Below, piece by piece: positions 1-7,174 of a stretch of DNA of 64,000 nucleotides. Position 1 is the stretch's first letter; each line of letters begins with the position of its first letter. The DNA is taken from NCBI GenBank assembly GCA_020171895.1, contig JAIVAN010000009.1:231731-295730 (forward strand), read 5' to 3'. This DNA comes from Bacillus timonensis (GTDB lineage Bacteria; Bacillota; Bacilli; Bacillales; Bacillaceae_L). The notes below the pieces were generated by a model. That model made no database searches and was not told where the DNA came from. It saw only the letters and a program-made list of their open reading frames with translations. A program made the translations under genes and the position numbers.

Positions 1-1103
1 TTTTTTCCATTCTTAGAACTTCTATAAGCAATTCCACCTAAAGTTTTTCCATCAATAGTTTTAAAAATATGCCTAAAGTATTCCGTAACAATTTGTGTTG
101 GTACATAATCTATATGCTCTTTACCATCTTTACTAATAGGTTTGGAAAAATCCTCAAGGAATTTATACAAAAAGATTATTACCTGCCTTTTTTCTCTTTC
201 TGCTTCATTAAATATACTTGGAATTTTAGGAAGATCTGTTAAATCCAGGACAGTTAACTCTTTAGTATTTTCAAACTCACCTACACTAGCGACAACGTTT
301 TCACCTTGCTTATAATCAACCTCTAATATTGCGGTATCCATATCGCAAGCACCATAAAACATAGGGATACCTGCTGGACTCATTCTATTAGAATTAAGAG
401 CATATTCTCTAGGAGGCGTTCCTAGTTCTTTAGAAGAAGTAAAATATTCTCCCTTATTTGAAACACGTACTCGATAAAACTTTTGTGGAGGTAACACTTT
501 TATTAATCCCACCTCTTCTACCATAGAACCTATAAAATCAATAATTTCATAAGGATTAAGGAAGCCATCAATATTAACAGAAGCTGCTGTTTTATAAAAA
601 ACATACCTTGTCTCATGTTTAACTAAATTTGAAAAGGTTCTCCAAGAGAAATATAGTTCTTCTTCCTCTGAGGTTCCATAAGGGTCAATTTCACACCACC
701 TAGTGTCTATCAGCTGATTTTTTATATCTTTCATTAAATATTCATTTTCAATCTCTGCTTCGGGACATAAAATTTCCTCCACAAAGTCCCATCCATCATA
801 GATGGATACACCTAAATAGCCACCCTCTCTTGAATCATAACCTACTCCTTCATCATCAGGGTTTCCCCATTCATACTTTAGATGGTCAATTATATACTCC
901 ATTACATCATCTATATCAGCTGCTATTGAAAATCCTTCCTCATTTGTAGTACCACAGTAGCTACAGTAATTTGAATCTGCATTTTCTTCTATAAATTTTT
1001 GTAGAAAGCTCTCATTAATACAATCTCCACAAACATATTTATCACCAAAAGTAGTAAACCCATATACACTTTGCCTATCTAATAGTCGGTCATGTATCCC
1101 CAT
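1..1103 (-). CDS. RES-domain protein with N-terminal zinc-binding HEPN/RES-type domain (3' end outside window)
   Basis: Translating the minus strand from the ATG at 1103 gives an open frame running off the left edge, about 367 residues so far. The N-terminus has two CxxC pairs (CGDC and CSYC), as in the HEPN/RES N-terminal domains. The later part has the RES signature: an FYRVRV strand, then SPAGIPMFYGA and TAILEVD with the conserved Arg and Glu. RES proteins are NAD+-degrading toxins in toxin–antitoxin and defence settings. In this frame an upstream TGA lies two codons before the ATG, so 1103 is the first possible start. A good ribosome site (GGAAGGAG) lies 13 nt upstream. It follows the nuclease gene by 29 bp, so the two probably form an operon. 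The C-terminus cannot be judged. Confidence 0.75.
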   Translation of the reverse strand, partial: MGIHDRLLDRQSVYGFTTFGDKYVCGDCINESFLQKFIEENADSNYCSYCGTTNEEGFSIAADIDDVMEYIIDHLKYEWGNPDDEGVGYDSREGGYLGVSIYDGWDFVEEILCPEAEIENEYLMKDIKNQLIDTRWCEIDPYGTSEEEELYFSWRTFSNLVKHETRYVFYKTAASVNIDGFLNPYEIIDFIGSMVEEVGLIKVLPPQKFYRVRVSNKGEYFTSSKELGTPPREYALNSNRMSPAGIPMFYGACDMDTAILEVDYKQGENVVASVGEFENTKELTVLDLTDLPKIPSIFNEAEREKRQVIIFLYKFLEDFSKPISKDGKEHIDYVPTQIVTEYFRHIFKTIDGKTLGGIAYRSSKNGK

Positions 1104-1132
1104 ACTTCACAAATTTCTCCTTCCATCCATAC

Positions 1133-1993
1133 TTATCTTATTTTCGGCTTATAGGTTTTTACTCTAGTTGAACTTCTCTCCCAAACCAAACAATTTTCAC
1201 TATAAGATTGCTCTATATTTAACTTATACTCACCTTTAAATCTATACATTACATCCCCAAGAGGACCTTTTACTTTGGCAAAGACAATTCTATTATGTAT
1301 GTTGCTTTCAATATGCTCCTCCATATGAGCTTTTACTTTACTTTTATCCGTACTTTTTTCTCTAATAATTAGCTCATCGGAAGTAATAGAGTTGTCCCAT
1401 TCATCATTAGGATACAATTTTGGAAACCAAAGTCTGGTATCATCTAGATAAGGGTGTTTTGCTCCTCCTTTAAACCAACTTTTATAATTATGTCCAAAGC
1501 AATTGCAAACATCGACACATTTTTCAAATGCTACATTTTCTTTTAATGCTATATAGCCTTTATTGATATATGTCTTTGGGTCATTTTCTCTCTCAATATC
1601 CCAGGGTTCAAATTCCCTTCCCAATTCACTAATTTTTTTATTTAAATATTGTATAATAAATTCGATTTGATTATTTATAGCATCCAAATCTTCACTCACA
1701 TCTACTCTAAGAATCTCATGATTTGTAATAGACACAATATCTTTTTCTCTTATTTCATCCTGTATGATTTGATGAATATGGTGAGGTTCATCAACCTCTA
1801 TATGGACTCCTAATTGTGGAAAATACATATCAGTCAAAGCATATCTTCCGTCGTCCCTTACAACGTATTGTTGTGTAACAAACTTTACATCAAGATTGTC
1901 TAATTTATGCCAAATTCTAGTTACTACATAATTTTCATCATTCTTTTTATTTGTCTTTGCTAATTGAGCTTTAATAAAATTGTACTTTTTCAA
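1133..1993 (-). CDS. PD-(D/E)XK nuclease-like protein, possibly a modification-dependent restriction enzyme
   Basis: The 286-residue protein has a Vsr/DUF559-like nuclease core. Asp55 comes just before a strand carrying Glu66-Val-Asp68-Glu69 and His71-His72, followed by REKDI and a strand with LRVDV. The C-terminal third (about 230–286) contains a VFAKVKG...YRFKGEY stretch that looks like a small beta-rich reader domain. Length and layout resemble the PvuRts1I/AbaSI enzymes, which cut DNA with hydroxymethylated cytosine, but I cannot confirm that assignment. The start is TTG, with GGAG 9 nt upstream. It is separated from the RT gene by a terminator and is followed closely by the RES-domain gene. 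A DNA-damaging defence effector is the likely role. Confidence 0.55.
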   Translation of the reverse strand: MKKYNFIKAQLAKTNKKNDENYVVTRIWHKLDNLDVKFVTQQYVVRDDGRYALTDMYFPQLGVHIEVDEPHHIHQIIQDEIREKDIVSITNHEILRVDVSEDLDAINNQIEFIIQYLNKKISELGREFEPWDIERENDPKTYINKGYIALKENVAFEKCVDVCNCFGHNYKSWFKGGAKHPYLDDTRLWFPKLYPNDEWDNSITSDELIIREKSTDKSKVKAHMEEHIESNIHNRIVFAKVKGPLGDVMYRFKGEYKLNIEQSYSENCLVWERSSTRVKTYKPKIR

Positions 1994-2047
1994 CCTTTAT
2001 CACTCCAGCTCCATTTGTTTCTGATTAAGATTGTAATAACCATATAA

Positions 2048-2091
2048 AAAGACAAGCCAAATTTTAATTAAAGAAAAATGGGCTTGTCTTT
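2048..2091 (-). terminator. Terminator after the reverse transcriptase gene
   Basis: On the minus strand AAAGACAAGCC pairs with GGCTTGTCTTT across an AT-rich loop of about 20 nt, and the stem is followed by a T run. It lies directly after the RT stop and separates that unit from the nuclease–RES pair. Confidence 0.8.
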
Positions 2092-2092
2092 A

Positions 2093-3448
2093 TTATTCTG
2101 GTTTATCTAATCGTGATTGAATGTTTTTCCAGTGTTTCTTCACTTGTGTTTCCATAAGATTTATAGTATTTGAATCTTCATCAAATATCTTCTGCGCTCT
2201 TTCAGCATAACTAATAAAATTCCCATGCCCTTTCTTACTTTTTCCCAAGTGCGAGTAGTTCTTATACAATTCTCTCCTATATGATTTACGACCGAATTCT
2301 TTGGATTTACGGTTGCAAATCCTTACTTTACGGTATGTTCTCGTATAATACTTGAACATACTTTTTTCTCTAATTCGAACTTCTTTACCGTTAAAACTGA
2401 ATCCTAGATAGTCCAATTTTGTCTTATTAAATGCTAAATCAGTAATCTGATTATTAGCATAGAAATAATTCCCTGTCTTTTCAGGTTGAATTTCTAAATT
2501 TGGAATCTGTTCTTTAATATCATCCACAACTTTTTGATGAATTTGATAGTTATAGTCTTGGACGTCTCCTTCAATAGGTATAACAATAATTAAATCATCA
2601 CAATATCTTCTATATAGTCCCTTTTGTTCTTTAACATATTTTTGTATTTTTTCATCAAAATCTAGCAAATAAATATTAGAACAAACTGAGCTAATACCTG
2701 CACCTTGGGGAATTCCATAGCTCTTAGAATTTTTGTATATATTTTTATGCTTAAAGGCTCTGAATTCCTCTTCTGTGAAATATTTATAACTATTTTTTAT
2801 TTCATTTTCAGTATACTTAGTCTTCAATTCTTCTTCTATCGTATCTTTAATGAAGTAACTAAATCTTGTTATATTCTTAAAAACATTATAATAATCGTCA
2901 GGTAGTGTATCCTTTTTAAGAACATAGCGGATTTTCTCTTTAAGATACCTATGGTCCAATGTATCAAAGAAATTAGTAAAATCAGCAACAAAAATATATG
3001 CACTTTTTTGCACTTTAATAAAATCAATAACTTCTTTAGCGAAGTTAATATTGCTTTTCCCAGATAAGTTATTTCTATATGCAGTTGCAACTTCATTAAT
3101 ACCTAGTTCATTTACAACAGAATTATAGTGGTCATTTAGCTTGTCTCCATAGTACTTATAGATAAAGCTATCAATGTGAGAGGCATAAAAAATTTTACGT
3201 ACTTTTTCTTTTGGTTGTTTTTCTTTCCTGCTATATTTTTGAAATTTAATTTCAAAATGCATAAAAGGGTAAAATCCATGCTTAGCAACCCATCGAGGGT
3301 TCTGGATTTTACTCTTAACTTTATCAATTGATTTTTTATTATCAAGGTGCTTATAACCTTTTATCCGATACTTTTTTTTATTCATATTTGGCAGAGCTAG
3401 CAAGGGTATGTAATCGTAGCCTATTACTCTATCAAAGAACCCTTGCAA
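2093..3448 (-). CDS. Defence-type reverse transcriptase, DRT2 (UG2)-like
   Basis: A 451-residue RNA-directed DNA polymerase. The catalytic motifs are visible: motif A VADFTNFFD (Asp156), GIPQGAG near 245–251, and RRYCDD at 280–285 with the two catalytic aspartates. Motif A is preceded by an N-terminal RT0-like region (KIFYASHIDSFIYKYY, 86–100) and by AYR...GKSN. There is no maturase or endonuclease domain, so it is not a group II intron enzyme, and the retron-type motif before YxDD is not obvious. Stand-alone RTs of this size with these motifs belong to the abortive-infection/DRT groups; DRT2 is my best match from memory. Start is TTG at 3448 with AAGGAGAG 5 nt upstream; the nearby ATG is out of frame. 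The roughly 250 nt upstream hold a promoter and a structured RNA, as DRT2 requires. Confidence 0.7.
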   Translation of the reverse strand: MQGFFDRVIGYDYIPLLALPNMNKKKYRIKGYKHLDNKKSIDKVKSKIQNPRWVAKHGFYPFMHFEIKFQKYSRKEKQPKEKVRKIFYASHIDSFIYKYYGDKLNDHYNSVVNELGINEVATAYRNNLSGKSNINFAKEVIDFIKVQKSAYIFVADFTNFFDTLDHRYLKEKIRYVLKKDTLPDDYYNVFKNITRFSYFIKDTIEEELKTKYTENEIKNSYKYFTEEEFRAFKHKNIYKNSKSYGIPQGAGISSVCSNIYLLDFDEKIQKYVKEQKGLYRRYCDDLIIVIPIEGDVQDYNYQIHQKVVDDIKEQIPNLEIQPEKTGNYFYANNQITDLAFNKTKLDYLGFSFNGKEVRIREKSMFKYYTRTYRKVRICNRKSKEFGRKSYRRELYKNYSHLGKSKKGHGNFISYAERAQKIFDEDSNTINLMETQVKKHWKNIQSRLDKPE

Positions 3449-3524
3449 GCATACTCTCCTTTCAAATTATAGACCATTGCTAGCCTATAAAGAGGCTACT
3501 AAATGCACTAATAGCTTATACTAT

Positions 3525-3659
3525 AATTAGTATATTGAATTGGTTGATTATGACGATTGGAGGAGTCCAAATGCCAAGTTATTCAGAAGCGTTATCGATT
3601 GTAATTAGCTGGGTCAGCCTTGTGATTACAATTGAGATAAAGCTTGACAGAAATTCACC
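3525..3659 (+). other. Candidate rolling-circle template unit: 135 nt, stop-free on the plus strand
   Basis: The segment is bounded by AATT at 3525–3528 and again at 3660–3663, so a nascent cDNA could re-anneal after each round. The unit is 135 nt, exactly 45 codons, and the plus frame containing ATG 3571 has no stop anywhere from 3484 to 3690. Head-to-tail joining would place TTGACA (3644–3649) 16 nt before TATATT (3531–3536), followed by GGAGGAG (3559–3565) and ATG (3571). In the unjoined DNA no TTGACA precedes this TATATT. The repeated polypeptide would be hydrophobic (units such as SIVISWVSLVITIEIKLD). The boundaries are my inference; AATT is common in AT-rich DNA. Confidence 0.45.
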
Positions 3660-3693
3660 AATTTCCCTCATAACTACTTTTATGAGGCTTTAA
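3571..3693 (+). CDS. Small hydrophobic peptide ORF (40 aa), holin-like toxin or first part of a repeat-encoded protein
   Basis: ATG at 3571 has an excellent ribosome site, GGAGGAG, 5 nt upstream. The 40-residue product has a YSEALSIVISWVSLVITI segment followed by charged KLDRN, which resembles the YEAL-type start of the holin-like/TxpA family of type I toxins. The stop lies in the hairpin at 3666–3687. A convergent minus-strand promoter (3702–3731) would give an RNA overlapping the 3' end, as in TxpA/RatA. It also sits antisense to the RT leader RNA, so it may matter only after reverse transcription. A TATAAT at 3522 has no good -35 in the native DNA. Confidence 0.35.
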   Translation: MPSYSEALSIVISWVSLVITIEIKLDRNSPISLITTFMRL

Positions 3694-3701
3694 CTATGAT
3701 A

Positions 3702-3731
3702 ATTTTACCATTTATTCTCTTAAATTGTCAA
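3702..3731 (-). promoter_or_regulatory. Strong promoter for the RT leader RNA
   Basis: TTGACA (plus 3726–3731, reverse strand) is separated by 18 nt from TAAAAT (3702–3707), a near-consensus sigma-A promoter. The predicted start is near 3695, so transcription would cover the structured leader and then the RT gene. Confidence 0.7.
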
Positions 3732-3756
3732 AAATATCTGATTGAATTTGATGTCC

Positions 3757-4083
3757 TTATATAATATATAATTTAATTACATAATTGAGTTGGATATCTT
3801 CTAGACTATTAATCCCTATTCTCTGAATTGTCATATTTACTAAACTAATTTCTTCAACAAATTCTAGCTCCCAAAATCTTTTTAGTAACATATTGAGTTC
3901 TCTCTGAGATTCAATTATCACCATAACTTGATATGCTGGTAACATAAATTCTTCTATCTTCTCTCCATTACTTAGATATTCGTACAGACTATAAAATTCA
4001 TTCATTAGATATTCTATTAAAGCATCTGAAAATTCACCTTTAATTTCATTTAATTCTTTTAAACACTGAATTTTTTTCATCAT
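3757..4083 (-). CDS. Hypothetical protein (108 aa)
   Basis: I do not recognise this protein. It is mostly helical and amphipathic, with an acidic N-terminal half and a hydrophobic C-terminus (VIKLYII). There is no signal peptide. Its ATG overlaps the TGA of the upstream 29-residue peptide gene (ATGA), so the two are translationally coupled and probably act together. It is the last gene of the cluster that starts after the recombinase operon and lies just before the RT leader promoter. Confidence 0.55.
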   Translation of the reverse strand: MMKKIQCLKELNEIKGEFSDALIEYLMNEFYSLYEYLSNGEKIEEFMLPAYQVMVIIESQRELNMLLKRFWELEFVEEISLVNMTIQRIGINSLEDIQLNYVIKLYII

Positions 4084-4169
4084 CGGTAGCTCCTAGACGT
4101 ATTTTTTGAAAGCTCTGATACTAAACAAGCTACTATTCCAACCGCTGTTCCCATTAAAAAGTATTGCAT
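4080..4169 (-). CDS. Small membrane peptide (29 aa), coupled to the downstream gene
   Basis: The product starts MQYFLMGTAVGIVACLVSE and ends with a basic, polar tail: one transmembrane helix of about 17 residues. The ATG at 4169 has GGGGG about 8 nt upstream. A longer frame to 4265 exists but reads through the other peptide gene in a different frame and lacks a ribosome site, so I chose the short form. The stop overlaps the start of the 108-residue gene. Function is unknown; small membrane peptides of this kind are often toxins or phage/element membrane factors. Confidence 0.5.
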   Translation of the reverse strand: MQYFLMGTAVGIVACLVSELSKNTSRSYR

Positions 4170-4185
4170 CCCATTTACCCCCTTT

Positions 4186-4275
4186 TTATTTTTCATGATT
4201 AATGTTTTTCTTAATGAATACGTAAATGGATACGCCGAACGCCACTCCTGCTTTAAATAGGTCAATTGATGTCAT
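4186..4275 (-). CDS. Small membrane peptide (29 aa)
   Basis: The product starts MTSIDLFKAGVAFGVSIY and ends KKNINHEK: one hydrophobic helix with a basic C-terminal end. The ribosome site is very strong (AAAGGAGG, 7 nt before the ATG at 4275). It precedes the second 29-residue membrane peptide by 16 bp, in the same direction. The two peptides share size and design but little sequence. No family is recognised. Confidence 0.55.
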   Translation of the reverse strand: MTSIDLFKAGVAFGVSIYVFIKKNINHEK

Positions 4276-4392
4276 ACTCTTACCTCCTTTACCGTAAAAT
4301 TAGGCACGAAAAAAGTGACGAAAACTCTTTTAGAGCAAACCTCACTGACTTGTAAACGTATTGATTGTACTACCTTTCCGACTGCCATTTCT

Positions 4393-4704
4393 TCATATAA
4401 AGCTAATAGGCTTAACAAGTTCACCATCTTTCAGCAAACCAATTCCGATATCCTTTAAACCATGCTTATCCTGTAATAAGTACACAACGTTCGATGCACC
4501 GCCATCGTAGAAGAAAACCCAACATGTTAGTTCTGGTTTGTTTTCATCTGGAATAGTAGCCTTAACCTCTTCGTTGCTTATGTCATCTACTGAAAGAGTT
4601 CTAACATCCGCTTTCCAGTCCTTCCAAGCTAAATGTGGGTGATGCTCCTCCATGTAATTCCTGAATACATTAATAACGCTCATAGGTAATTTGCTCCTTT
4701 TCAT
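4393..4704 (-). CDS. Hypothetical protein coupled to the serine recombinase (103 aa)
   Basis: An unrecognised 103-residue soluble protein with a WVFFYDGG strand in the middle and a KDGELVKPISFI end. Its ATG overlaps the recombinase stop by 4 nt, so it is the last gene of the recombinase operon. Position suggests an accessory role in excision or integration, or simple co-transfer. There is no DNA-binding motif that I can see. Confidence 0.6.
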   Translation of the reverse strand: MKRSKLPMSVINVFRNYMEEHHPHLAWKDWKADVRTLSVDDISNEEVKATIPDENKPELTCWVFFYDGGASNVVYLLQDKHGLKDIGIGLLKDGELVKPISFI

Positions 4705-6392
4705 AGGTCGATTAAAATAGAAAAAGGGGGAGAGAACTCATCTGTAATAGATGAATCCTCTCCCCCTTTAAAGGTGAAGTGTTTTGCAACTTCTTTATTG
4801 AGTTGTATTTGTATCGTATCAATCTTTCGGTCCTCATTGATGGTGATTTGACGGATTAGCAGGTGCATCAGCCTTTTCCTCTGCTCTCTGGTCAATGACT
4901 CTTGATAGGCACTTTTGAAGTTCTGCATGACCTGTTTGACCATTGAAAAGTTTATGAGTTGTGTACCACCTTGCCCCATCTGCAGTTCAATTGGAGAAAG
5001 TCTCTCTTCAAGTCGTTCCTTTTCTTCATTCAAAGTGGATAACCGCTGCACAAGGTCTGCTTTTTGAATCAAATCATCTTCGTACAAACCAAGGACCTTC
5101 TCTTTCTTTTGTTGATTGGATTCAAGCGCCCTTTTCAAGGTCTCATATTCGTGTTGAAGTGGAGAAGAATCTCTTTCCTTCTTATTATTAATCCTTTCAA
5201 CAATTTGCTCTATAAGAACATCACTTGTTGCTAAGGTTGATAACTTCTCAAGTACATAAGGATCTGCGTAATCTGTCCTTACTCCATTCGAGCGACAAAC
5301 TGCTGAACCTTTGTTCTTCCAAGCTCCACATACATAATACTCCAGAACCTTTTTTGTTCCGTCTTTGAGTGTATTCGTTGTCCTCCCAATCACCATTCCT
5401 GCCCCACATGCAGGACACTTCATGATACCAGTGAGCGGGAACTCGCCATCATGTATTCGATTAGGCTTGCCGCTTCTGCTCGCCATGATATTTTTTGCTT
5501 TTTCCCATGTTTCTTCTGAAATGATAGCTTCATGCTGCCCCTTTTCAATAACAGGGTGAGGATTGATATTGTTTCTTCTCTTCTCGTTCCAATCTCTCCG
5601 GACATTGTAGCGAATAAATCCTGCATATAGAGGATTGCTTAGAATGGTTTTTACCCCGTTAATGGAGAAGTCTTTATTCTTTTTTGTCCGGTGTCCTTCA
5701 TTGTTGAGTTTGTTTGCGATTGATTTGTAGCCATTCCCCTCAACGTAAAGGTCAAATACCTTTCGAACCGTTTGGGCTTCTGTTGGATTAACAACAAGTG
5801 TTGAGAGTTTTCTCTTACGGTTTTCCCCTGGAACACTCACAACATCATAACCAAGAACCTGACCGCCATTCCACGATCCTTCTTTAGCTCTTGCTAACAT
5901 CCCCATTTTTACGTTTTGAGCAATATTGTCCCTTTCAAATTCAGCAATGACCGCTAACATTCGAAACTGCATTTTCCCAGCAGGAGTTGCTGTTTCATAG
6001 TTTTCAGTATATGAGCGAAAAACGATATTTTCACCTTCAAGTCCTTCAACAATATTAAGCAAATCTTTCGTTTTTCGAGAAAAGCGATTAACCTTCCAAA
6101 CAAGCACTAATTCAAAGTCTTTACTTTTGGCATCATGCAGTAATTGTTGTAAGGCAGGTCGCCCTTTGATGTTCTTTCCGCTTTTTCCTCGGTCCACGTA
6201 TTCTTTATGAACAACGTAACCTTCTCGCTCGCACATTTCTCTTAGCACACGTACCTGTTCATCAATACTGTAGCCTTCTTCAGCCTGTTCCAAAGTCGAA
6301 ACTCGGGCATAGATAGCAGCTTTTTTCTGTGTTCCAGTTCGACTGAATTGGTCAAGCTGGTCGTCGATCTGTCTCGCATAGTTTGGTATCAT
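4701..6392 (-). CDS. Large serine recombinase (563 aa)
   Basis: This is the integrase/excisionase-type recombinase of the accessory region. The N-terminal resolvase domain begins at AAIYARVSTLEQ with the nucleophile Ser32, then GRPALQQLL and KVNRFSR with the catalytic arginines. A Recombinase domain follows, then a zinc ribbon (CPACGAGM ... VCG ... C, about 325–370), and a long coiled coil (about 400–480) typical of these enzymes. A GTG at 6398 would sit directly on the ribosome site AAAGGGGG, so the ATG at 6392, 5 nt after it, is the better start. It overlaps the end of the dead resolvase-like gene upstream by about 40 nt and is coupled to the 103-aa gene downstream. Confidence 0.9.
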   Translation of the reverse strand: MIPNYARQIDDQLDQFSRTGTQKKAAIYARVSTLEQAEEGYSIDEQVRVLREMCEREGYVVHKEYVDRGKSGKNIKGRPALQQLLHDAKSKDFELVLVWKVNRFSRKTKDLLNIVEGLEGENIVFRSYTENYETATPAGKMQFRMLAVIAEFERDNIAQNVKMGMLARAKEGSWNGGQVLGYDVVSVPGENRKRKLSTLVVNPTEAQTVRKVFDLYVEGNGYKSIANKLNNEGHRTKKNKDFSINGVKTILSNPLYAGFIRYNVRRDWNEKRRNNINPHPVIEKGQHEAIISEETWEKAKNIMASRSGKPNRIHDGEFPLTGIMKCPACGAGMVIGRTTNTLKDGTKKVLEYYVCGAWKNKGSAVCRSNGVRTDYADPYVLEKLSTLATSDVLIEQIVERINNKKERDSSPLQHEYETLKRALESNQQKKEKVLGLYEDDLIQKADLVQRLSTLNEEKERLEERLSPIELQMGQGGTQLINFSMVKQVMQNFKSAYQESLTREQRKRLMHLLIRQITINEDRKIDTIQIQLNKEVAKHFTFKGGEDSSITDEFSPPFSILIDL

Positions 6393-6903
6393 GTTCACCC
6401 CCTTTCATGTTTTCATCTTCAATTAACCAACGTGCTACTTGTGACAGCGGAATTGCTTGCATGGCTGCTAACCTCAAGTGTCTCGTATTAAGTAATTTGC
6501 ACATGTATTCAAACACTCTCAATCCTTCTTCTGTGGAAGTGTCGAAAGGTTCCGTTACTGAACAAATTTCCACACCATATCTTGCGAGCTCTCTTTGTAT
6601 TTGTTGAAGCTCTTTCCCATCAGGAGAAAGTGTAAATACATCCCAAACAACAACTACTCCGAACAAGCCTTCAGCAGCATCCCTCAACATTTGCTTCAAT
6701 ACACTTCTTCTTTTTTCATGAGATTCTGAGCTTGGTTCCCGGTAAACTCTACTGACTTGATATCCAACTCGCTCATACCTGTCTTTTAAGATTTGGACAT
6801 CTCGATGAACTCTGTACCCCTCCGGTTGGGTCCAAGATGTATTTTTTGTGTAAATTACTACCTTGCCTTGGTGATGCTGTACAGCTTCAGTCCTACTTAT
6901 CAT
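6352..6903 (-). CDS. Catalytically inactive resolvase-like partner protein (183 aa)
   Basis: The protein aligns with the N-terminal domain of the recombinase encoded just downstream. VVIYTKNTS matches AIYARVST, and VVVVWDVFTLS matches LVLVWKVNRFS. The catalytic Ser is replaced by Thr22, and the active-site Arg of NRFSR is missing. It has no Recombinase or zinc-ribbon domain. It therefore cannot cut DNA but could form mixed tetramers or act as a directionality factor. The start has AAAGGAGGAG upstream, inside the preceding 38-residue gene, and the 3' end overlaps the recombinase start, so the operon is tightly coupled. The open frame and good ribosome site argue against simple decay. Confidence 0.75.
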   Translation of the reverse strand: MISRTEAVQHHQGKVVIYTKNTSWTQPEGYRVHRDVQILKDRYERVGYQVSRVYREPSSESHEKRRSVLKQMLRDAAEGLFGVVVVWDVFTLSPDGKELQQIQRELARYGVEICSVTEPFDTSTEEGLRVFEYMCKLLNTRHLRLAAMQAIPLSQVARWLIEDENMKGGEHDTKLCETDRRPA

Positions 6904-7009
6904 TGGAATCTCCTCCTTTGGGATGTTTTGTAAGGTATTCTGTAACCATTTCTGCTAACATGTCTAAAAGATTTTGATATTCGTAGATAGAACATTCTTT
7001 TTCTTTCAT
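6893..7009 (-). CDS. Small hypothetical protein (38 aa), first gene of the recombinase operon
   Basis: An open frame of 38 codons starts at ATG 7009 with GGAG 9 nt upstream and ends in TAG at 6893, overlapping the next start by 11 nt. The product is acidic and helical (IYEYQNLLDMLAEMVTEYL). The ribosome site of the next gene lies inside it, so it may serve partly for translational coupling. In SCC elements a small helical protein also sits between the DUF927 helicase and the recombinase. Confidence 0.5.
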   Translation of the reverse strand: MKEKECSIYEYQNLLDMLAEMVTEYLTKHPKGGDSNDK

Positions 7010-7174
7010 GGCAAGCTCTCCTCATCGAAATAATAATATATATTTAGATAATATTTCACTCTCCCTAGTCTCCCTTTTCTCCCTTAGAAACCTATCAAAC
7101 TTTGTTTCACCTGCATATATTCACAATATTAAGAATTCCCAAGAGAGATTAGGGGGATAAGGGAGGCATAGCCA
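7010..7174. other. Intergenic with opposed pyrimidine/purine-rich repeats
   Basis: Between the DUF927 gene and the recombinase operon the plus strand has CTCCC-rich tracts (about 7060–7085) and then GGG-rich tracts (about 7142–7168). They form an imperfect inverted repeat around an AT-rich centre. It could be a binding array, an element replication origin or a regulatory site for the recombinase operon; nothing further can be shown. Confidence 0.3.

Larger units (their letters stand above)
3449..3695 (-). ncRNA. Structured non-coding RNA upstream of the RT, DRT2-type template candidate
   Basis: A minus-strand transcript starting near 3695 and reaching the RT gene would be about 247 nt. In plus coordinates it has several clean helices: 3666–3673 with 3680–3687 (8 bp); 3598–3605 with 3625–3632 (8 bp, plus an inner GCTG/CAGC); 3557–3561 with 3566–3570; 3518–3523 with 3528–3533; 3481–3486 with 3493–3498. 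A long-range 7-bp helix (3657–3663 with 3538–3544) closes a multibranch domain of 112 nt. DRT2 systems have a structured RNA of similar size just upstream of the RT, which is copied repeatedly. The alternative is an antisense RNA controlling a small plus-strand toxin. No expression evidence is available. Confidence 0.55.

Noticed and set aside
2705..3345. Additional frames of 66–75 codons inside the RT gene
   Set aside because: They are out of frame with an RT that has all catalytic motifs.
4080..4265. 61-codon version of the second small peptide
   Set aside because: It overlaps the first peptide gene in another frame and has no ribosome site; the 29-codon form does.
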